Shown here one piece after another: positions 59,870 to 64,000 of a stretch of DNA of 64,000 nucleotides. Position 1 is the first letter of the stretch. Each line of letters opens with the position of its first letter. Origin of the DNA: JAYPAN01 sp049597955 (GTDB lineage Bacteria > Pseudomonadota > Alphaproteobacteria > RS24); NCBI GenBank assembly GCA_049597955.1, contig JBMYND010000003.1:1-64000 (forward strand), in the 5' to 3' direction. Under the pieces are notes generated by a model, which worked only from the letters and a program-made list of their open reading frames with translations, did no database searches and had not been told where the DNA came from. Made by a program: the position numbers and the translations under genes.

Positions 59870-60810
59870 CAGGCCGACCCTTTTGGCAGCAAATGGGGCG
59901 CTTGGTTTTTAATATCCTGCGCCAAACGGGCGCCCAATTGCGCGGCATTTGTCTCGTCAATCGCGCACCGACCGACGACGGCGCACATATCTGCGCCATT
60001 TTCGGCCAGCAAGCGGGCTTGCAGGCTTATCTCATCACCGTCAATTTCGGCCAGCGCGGCAATCGGTGTGCGGCAAGAGCCATCCAACCCGGCCAGCAAA
60101 GCGCGTTCGCCGGCGACACAAGCGGCAGTCTGCGCGCAATGCAATGGGCGCAGCGCCGCGCGCATATAAGTGTCATCGCTGCGGCATTGAATGGCCAGCG
60201 CCCCTTGCGCGGCGGCGGGCAATATAATGTCAGGCGATAAAACCACCTTATTGGGCGGGGTCAGCGCCAGCCTGTGCAAACCAGCCTCGGCCAACAATGT
60301 CGCCGCTAAATTTTCATCTTCGAGTTTTTTCAGCCTTGTGCCGACATTGCCGCGCAAAGGCACAATGTCAAAATCGGGACGGCGATGCAGCAATTGTGCC
60401 TTGCGGCGCAAAGAGGAAGTGCCGATGCGGGCATTGACCGGCAGGTCATCCAAGCCGGAAGCCCTGATATGCGGGTTGATAACCAATATATCGGCGCTGG
60501 GCGCGCGCGCCATGATGGCCGCCGTTACCAGACCGGGCGCATCTTGCGTCGGCAAATCTTTCAGCGAGTGGACGGCGAAATCTATTTCACCGGCCCGCAA
60601 GCCCTCATCCAGCTCTTCGGTGAAAAGGCCCTTGCCGCCAATCTCAGCCAATGGGACAGACAAGTTTTTATCCCCGCGCGTGACAATTTTTTTGGTTTGC
60701 AAATGACCCAATGGCCAATCATGCGCTGCGGCCAATGCCGCACGCACAATTTCCGTTTGCGCCAGCGCCAAGGGCGAGGCGCGCGTGCCAATTGTTAATT
60801 TTCTGTCCAC
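59869..60810 (-). CDS. hemC: Porphobilinogen deaminase HemC
   Basis: HemC joins four porphobilinogen units into hydroxymethylbilane. The 313-residue protein shows GTRASPLALAQT, VHSLKDLPT, IGTSSLRRKAQL, LRGNVGTRLKKL and the dipyrromethane-binding C246 in GSCRTPIAAL. First gene of hemC-hemD-Mic60-hemY, divergent from tsaD, the usual alphaproteobacterial arrangement. Confidence 0.97.
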   Translation of the reverse strand: MDRKLTIGTRASPLALAQTEIVRAALAAAHDWPLGHLQTKKIVTRGDKNLSVPLAEIGGKGLFTEELDEGLRAGEIDFAVHSLKDLPTQDAPGLVTAAIMARAPSADILVINPHIRASGLDDLPVNARIGTSSLRRKAQLLHRRPDFDIVPLRGNVGTRLKKLEDENLAATLLAEAGLHRLALTPPNKVVLSPDIILPAAAQGALAIQCRSDDTYMRAALRPLHCAQTAACVAGERALLAGLDGSCRTPIAALAEIDGDEISLQARLLAENGADMCAVVGRCAIDETNAAQLGARLAQDIKNQAPHLLPKGSA

Positions 60811-60979
60811 TATCTGCCCTGCTTTGTGTTTGAGGTTTCTATATGGCGCGTTTGCCTGTGCCGGTCAATTGTCGCGCGCCCCGAGGCATGGGAAGTGTGG
60901 CCATGCCAAGTGGAGCCATGCCAAGCGGAGATACAAGACAGCTCTTCAAGATAGCTTGGCGGGGGTAAAAAATTAGGCT

Positions 60980-62065
60980 ATGGCAAGCGGCATGGAAAAG
61001 GGCCACACCATATTGGGGGTTGAAACAAGCTGCGATGAAACGGCGGTAGCGATTGTGCGCCGCAAACCAAGCGGCGATGGCGACGTGCTGGCCAATTTGG
61101 TATTGAGCCAGATTGATATGCATGCGCCCTATGGTGGCGTTGTGCCGGAACTGGCGGCGCGCGCCCATATTGACCATCTTGACCGGCTGGTGGCCGAGGC
61201 TTTGGCGGCAGCCAATATGCGGCTTGAAGATATGGATGCGATTGCGGCGACGGCCGGGCCGGGGCTGATTGGCGGTGTGCTGGTCGGCCTGACATTGGGC
61301 AAGGCGCTGGCGCTGGGGGCGGATCGCCCATTTATCGGCATTAATCATTTGGAAGGCCATGCGCTGACCATTCGGCTTGTGGCGCCAATGCCGTTTCCTT
61401 ATTTATTGTTGCTGGTATCGGGCGGCCATTGCCAATTATTGGAAGTGACCGGCTTGGGCCAATATACAGAATATGGCGCCACGCGCGATGATGCCGTTGG
61501 CGAAGCGTTTGACAAGGCGGCCAAGCTGATGGGGCTGGGCTATCCCGGCGGGCCGGAAATTGAAAAACAGGCGCAACACGGCAATCCGCAAGCCTTTGCA
61601 CTGCCGCGACCACTGACGCGGGAAGCCGATATTCCCTATGATTTCTCTTTTTCCGGGTTGAAAACCGCGCTGCGCCATCAGGCCGTCCAATGCCAGCCGC
61701 TTGAGGCTCACCACATTGCCGATTTATCGGCCAGTTTTCAGGCCGCCGTGCTGGATTGTCTGGCTGACAGGGCGCGCCATGCCATGCGGCGTTTTGCCGA
61801 GGCGCATGACAAACAAGCCGCTGGCGGCCATCGTTTTGTTGTCGCCGGCGGTGTGGCGGCCAATCAGGCTTTGCGCCAGTCTTTGCAATTCGAGGCTGAG
61901 GTGGCCGGGTTTTCGCTGGCCGTGGCGCCGCCCGCTTTGTGCACTGATAATGCAGCGATGATTGCCTGGGCCGGTGCGGAGCGTCTGGCTGCCAATAATA
62001 TGCCGGATTTTGGGCCGGGCGTGGCGGCGCGGGCGCGCTGGCCATTAACGCAAATCGGCACTTAG
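60980..62065 (+). CDS. tsaD: tRNA t6A synthesis protein TsaD
   Basis: TsaD transfers the threonylcarbamoyl group to A37 of ANN-decoding tRNAs. The 361-residue protein has GVETSCDETAVAIV, the metal ligands H123 and H127 in NHLEGHALT, LLLLVSGGHCQL, and the C-terminal GGVAANQALRQSL and PALCTDNAAMIAW. Start ATG 60980 or 60992; no strong SD. Followed by four 12-bp repeats (62065-62112). In many alphaproteobacteria gpsA comes directly next; here a TetR gene and a small gene intervene. Confidence 0.96.
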   Translation: MASGMEKGHTILGVETSCDETAVAIVRRKPSGDGDVLANLVLSQIDMHAPYGGVVPELAARAHIDHLDRLVAEALAAANMRLEDMDAIAATAGPGLIGGVLVGLTLGKALALGADRPFIGINHLEGHALTIRLVAPMPFPYLLLLVSGGHCQLLEVTGLGQYTEYGATRDDAVGEAFDKAAKLMGLGYPGGPEIEKQAQHGNPQAFALPRPLTREADIPYDFSFSGLKTALRHQAVQCQPLEAHHIADLSASFQAAVLDCLADRARHAMRRFAEAHDKQAAGGHRFVVAGGVAANQALRQSLQFEAEVAGFSLAVAPPALCTDNAAMIAWAGAERLAANNMPDFGPGVAARARWPLTQIGT

Positions 62066-62112
62066 CCTGTGTCTTTGCCTGTGTTATTGCCTGTGTTTTT
62101 GCCTTTATTTCT
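62065..62112 (+). repeat. Four 12-bp tandem repeats after tsaD
   Basis: Units GCCTGTGTCTTT, GCCTGTGTTATT, GCCTGTGTTTTT and GCCTTTATTTCT at 62065-62076, 62077-62088, 62089-62100 and 62101-62112. The first begins with the last base of the tsaD stop codon. Confidence 0.88.
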
Positions 62113-62120
62113 GTAATTTT

Positions 62121-62160
62121 CCAAAAAAAGCACCGATGGGCCAAAAAAAGCACCGATGGG
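62121..62160 (-). repeat. Perfect 20-bp tandem duplication at a terminator
   Basis: CCAAAAAAAGCACCGATGGG occurs at 62121-62140 and 62141-62160 without a mismatch. The second copy carries the 3' half and U-tract of the minus-strand terminator, so the duplication provides an extra half-terminator. Confidence 0.92.
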
Positions 62161-62177
62161 GGAGGGTCCATCGGTGC
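62143..62177 (-). terminator. Rho-independent terminator of the small-gene transcript
   Basis: On the minus strand GCACCGAUGG (62177-62168) pairs with CCAUCGGUGC (62159-62150), a perfect 10-bp stem with loop ACCCUCCC, followed by seven U's. This is the only strong terminator for the minus-strand transcript from the small membrane-protein gene. Confidence 0.85.
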
Positions 62178-62256
62178 CAGTTTGGCCTTATTGGCCTGGG
62201 TGCTTAAGGGAGGGAGGGGCACCCAATCTTCCGCCGGGGGGAGGGACCCGACGTTA
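62143..62256 (-). ncRNA. Candidate small RNA/3' UTR with three CCCUCCC-loop hairpins
   Basis: Directly after the stop of the 45-residue gene the minus-strand RNA can form: hairpin 1 CGUCGGG-[UCCCUCCC]-CCCGGCG (62252-62231); hairpin 2 UGGGUGC-[loop with CCCUCCCUCCC]-GCACCCA (62225-62197); a short GGCC-AAUAA-GGCC stem; and the terminator GCACCGAUGG-[ACCCUCCC]-CCAUCGGUGC. All three main loops expose CCCUCCC, able to pair with Shine-Dalgarno-like GGGAGG. The layout, short ORF followed by repeated CU-rich loops and a terminator, resembles the 'cuckoo'/CcsR-type RNAs known in alphaproteobacteria, though the small protein is not of the DUF1127 type. Sequence identity with known families was not tested. 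Confidence 0.6.
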
Positions 62257-62391
62257 GAATATCGTTACGCCTGCTACAGAATGGGTGACCAAGGCCACAC
62301 CATAAAGAGCAAGAAGAACAGATACCAGGACGGGGGCGTCGAAGTACCGGTTAAACTCTTTCAAAAACTTGCTCATGGTCATATCTCGCAT
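62254..62391 (-). CDS. Small single-pass membrane protein (45 residues)
   Basis: An uncalled gene: MRDMTMSKFLKEFNRYFDAP then a hydrophobic segment (VLVSVLLALYGVALVTHSVA), ending GVTIF and a TAA stop at 62254-62256. Alternative starts at 62382 and 62376 give 42 or 40 residues. A promoter (62432-62460) lies about 40 bases upstream and a strong terminator 76 bases downstream, so the transcript is well bounded. No Shine-Dalgarno is clear. Family not recognised; it is too hydrophobic in the middle and not Arg-rich enough for DUF1127. Confidence 0.65.
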   Translation of the reverse strand: MRDMTMSKFLKEFNRYFDAPVLVSVLLALYGVALVTHSVAGVTIF

Positions 62392-62431
62392 GGTTTAGGT
62401 TTCGGGGGACATTTCTCAATGTCACGATTAT

Positions 62432-62460
62432 GATATAGGGCATGTTGAAAGAAAAAACAA
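62432..62460 (-). promoter_or_regulatory. Putative promoter of the small membrane-protein gene
   Basis: On the minus strand TTGTTT (62460-62455) and TATATC (62437-62432) are 17 bases apart. The -35 box overlaps the edge of the palindrome at 62459-62484. Initiation would fall near 62425. Confidence 0.5.
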
Positions 62461-62484
62461 TGAATAATTTCAATTTTATTCATT
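62459..62484. promoter_or_regulatory. Palindrome, candidate TetR operator 1
   Basis: AATGAATAA (62459-62467), eight-base spacer, TTATTCATT (62476-62484): a perfect 9-bp inverted repeat, 26 bp in all. It abuts the -35 of the small gene. A near copy occurs at 63360-63385 at the adjacent TetR gene promoter. Confidence 0.55.
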
Positions 62485-62682
62485 ATTTTTTATGAATTTT
62501 TTGTGAACCTGCCAAGTGGTTGAAAGTAAACATAAATTCCAAATGGTGGCGGCGAAAAAAATCCGTTTTCGGCCCTGATATAGGCATAAAACGATAATTT
62601 TGTGAAAATCCGTCGCCTCAAAATGTCATTTTGTCAGAATTTTTATGCGGAAAACCAGCGAAGCTCTCTATCAGGTTTTTTA

Positions 62683-63336
62683 TCAGGCTTTTTGACGGAA
62701 ACTTTCGGCGCTGTTTGGTACAGCGACAATATCGCTGCCATTGGCGGCGGGGCGCGCCTTCAGCCCACGCAGCACCAGCGTCAACACATGCGCCAGCTCA
62801 CGCTCCAGCTCGTCCAATGTCTGGTTGGTGAATAATTGCGCATAGCGATATTTCAGTGTCGCCGCGTGCAGCGCGGTTGTCGTATGGGCGATATTGTCGA
62901 TTTGAAACTCGCCAGCTGCCACGCCCTCTTTCAAAATCCGTTGCAGGGCGCGGCGCTCGCGGCGCAGGCTTTCAATTTGAAAATGCGGCCTTTCTTGCAT
63001 CACCACTTGCGCCAGCTCAAGCTTTCGCGGCTCATTGGCCAGCAAATGATAAGTGTAGCGCAAATCAGCAAATACCAAATCTACCAGCCTTTGCGAAGAA
63101 TCGCGATAGGGACATTCAAGAATCGCCTCAAGAACCTCAACCGCCGACAGGGCTTCACGGCGGGCGATTTCCACCGCAATATCAATTTTACCCTTAAAAA
63201 ACCGGTATATATTGCCCGGTGACATGGCACAGTCACCGGCCAAATCAGCAATCGTTGTTTTGCCATAGCCATAATGGCTGAAACGATTAACCGCCGCACC
63301 GATAATTTTTTCGCGCTTCACATCCGGCTCACTCAT
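62683..63336 (-). CDS. TetR family transcriptional regulator
   Basis: A 217-residue TetR-type regulator. The N-terminal helix-turn-helix is clear (AAVNRFSHYGYGKTTIADLA, then GDCAMSPGNIYRFFKGK), the rest is a helical ligand-binding domain of unknown specificity. ATG 63336 is preferred over an upstream GTG at 63354; a TTATCA box at 63349-63344 would give a leaderless message from 63336. Two matching palindromes flank the gene's control regions (62459-62484 and 63360-63385), pointing to autoregulation and control of the small gene. Confidence 0.9.
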   Translation of the reverse strand: MSEPDVKREKIIGAAVNRFSHYGYGKTTIADLAGDCAMSPGNIYRFFKGKIDIAVEIARREALSAVEVLEAILECPYRDSSQRLVDLVFADLRYTYHLLANEPRKLELAQVVMQERPHFQIESLRRERRALQRILKEGVAAGEFQIDNIAHTTTALHAATLKYRYAQLFTNQTLDELERELAHVLTLVLRGLKARPAANGSDIVAVPNSAESFRQKA

Positions 63337-63359
63337 TCCGACATGATAAATCACTTAAC

Positions 63360-63385
63360 ACTGAACAATCAATAAATTATTCATT
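63360..63385. promoter_or_regulatory. Palindrome, candidate TetR operator 2
   Basis: ACTGAACAA (63360-63368), eight-base spacer, TTATTCATT (63377-63385). The right half is identical to operator 1 and the left half differs at two of nine bases. On the minus strand the TetR gene -35 (TTGATT, 63372-63367) lies in the middle of the palindrome. The TetR gene starts about 25 bases downstream, and gpsA starts at 63508 on the other side. Confidence 0.55.
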
Positions 63386-63507
63386 TTGCCCGCATGCAGG
63401 CATTTCCCCTCTGATATGCCATTATGGCCATATAGTTGGGGGCGCTCTATTGCCAGCCGTGCCGCAGACCGCTATCAATCAAATGGAGACGCGGCACGGG
63501 AGCTTAA

Positions 63508-64000
63508 ATGGCAAATCAGTCCACCATTGGCAAGCAACAGATTGGCGCGGCGCGTATCGGTATTGTCGGGGCGGGCGCTTGGGGAACCGCGCTGGCCTGT
63601 GTCATGGCCCAAACCGCCGCCAATGCTGAGACAATGCCGGTTATGCTTTGGGCGCATGAAGAAGAAACCGCCCAAGCGATTAATGCTGACCGGCAAAATC
63701 CGGTTTTTCTGCCCAATGTCGATTTACCGCGCAATATCAAGGCCACCACACAATTGGCGGCCTTGGCCGACTGCGCCATTGTCTTGCTGGTTGTGCCGGC
63801 GCAGTTTTTACGACCGGTGCTGGCCGAGCTGGCAGAGCTGCTAGCCGATAACGCCATGCTTGTTTTATGCGCCAAGGGCATTGAGCGCGGCACGCTGAAT
63901 TTCATGTCGCAAGTGGCCGCCGATTATGTTGATACACGGCGCATTGCGGTGTTATCCGGCCCCAGCTTTGCCGCTGACGTTGCGCGCAATTTACCGACCG
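63508..64000 (+). CDS. gpsA: NAD(P)-glycerol-3-phosphate dehydrogenase GpsA (5' part)
   Basis: GpsA makes sn-glycerol-3-phosphate for phospholipid synthesis. The first 164 residues are visible, cut by the window edge: the Rossmann motif GIVGAGAWGTALA, the conserved LLVVPAQFLR and CAKGIERGTL, and SGPSFAADVA at the end of the window. GGGAGCTTAA lies just before ATG 63508. Usually adjacent to tsaD in alphaproteobacteria. Confidence 0.93.
   Translation, partial: MANQSTIGKQQIGAARIGIVGAGAWGTALACVMAQTAANAETMPVMLWAHEEETAQAINADRQNPVFLPNVDLPRNIKATTQLAALADCAIVLLVVPAQFLRPVLAELAELLADNAMLVLCAKGIERGTLNFMSQVAADYVDTRRIAVLSGPSFAADVARNLPT

Noticed and set aside
62254..62391. DUF1127 small protein
   Set aside because: The 45-residue protein lacks the Arg-rich C terminus and the LxDIGL motif of DUF1127; it has a hydrophobic segment instead.

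Overview
The window is a gene-dense, moderately GC-rich chromosomal segment of an alphaproteobacterium. The evidence is the conserved order trmD-rimM-rpsP-ffh / dapF-mtaB-ftsY-yciB, a complete ccmABCDG set beside acnA, a heme operon hemC-hemD-Mic60-hemY with the alphaproteobacterial mitofilin homologue, and alphaproteobacterial families (DUF2794, DUF3422, IalB, DUF4864). Genus cannot be read from sequence alone. The DUF1302/DUF1329 genes would fit a free-living, possibly marine, lineage (inference).

Layout. 1-834: AT-richer accessory stretch with one hypothetical membrane-anchored protein. 845-8132: translation, protein targeting and cell-wall housekeeping genes. 8129-12645: DUF2332, Nudix hydrolase and cytochrome c maturation genes. 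12794-15508: aconitase. 15517-20226: four-gene GldA/GldF/GldG-like ABC operon preceded by a long structured leader (20251-20392). 20478-27772: DUF2794, Bax-inhibitor protein, YbbA/YbbP-type ABC exporter, TesA-like esterase, aldo-keto reductase, PhhB, DUF4864. 27781-38674: mixed metabolic and RNA-modification genes (SDR, DMT exporter, quinone reductase, TrmH-type methylase, ECF sigma factor, IalB, RlmN, ArgG, FolD, YggT, HD protein, VOC protein). 38682-44105: six co-oriented genes that look like a CoA-ester catabolic operon (acyltransferase, dienoyl-CoA isomerase-like, APH-type kinase, unknown, SDR, enoyl-CoA hydratase). 44336-55869: two DUF1302 outer-membrane barrels, three DUF1329 periplasmic proteins and one YCF48 beta-propeller in two transcription units. 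56203-60810: tRNA-Thr(CGU) overlapping the hemY end, then the heme operon. 60980-64000: tsaD and the start of gpsA, separated by a TetR regulator and a previously uncalled 45-residue membrane-protein gene.

Most interesting signals. (1) The 45-residue protein gene (62254-62391, minus) is followed by three consecutive RNA hairpins whose loops all show CCCUCCC, an anti-Shine-Dalgarno-like sequence; the last hairpin is a strong terminator. This resembles the 'cuckoo'/CcsR-type small RNAs of alphaproteobacteria. (2) The same 26-bp palindrome, AATGAATAA-N8-TTATTCATT with minor variation, lies at the promoter of that small gene and at the promoter of the adjacent TetR gene, which suggests an autoregulated switch. 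(3) A rod-like RNA with an 11-nt CU-rich loop (CUCCUCCUCCC) starts at a good promoter and forms the leader of the Gld-like ABC operon. (4) The DUF1302/DUF1329/YCF48 expansion beside CoA-ester catabolic genes suggests a lipid or hydrophobic-substrate import and degradation locus. (5) Short tandem duplications of 12-30 bp recur across the window, in coding and non-coding DNA, and one duplicates the last codons of a gene past its stop.

All promoters, RNA folds and operators were found by eye; no alignment, folding or database search was run.
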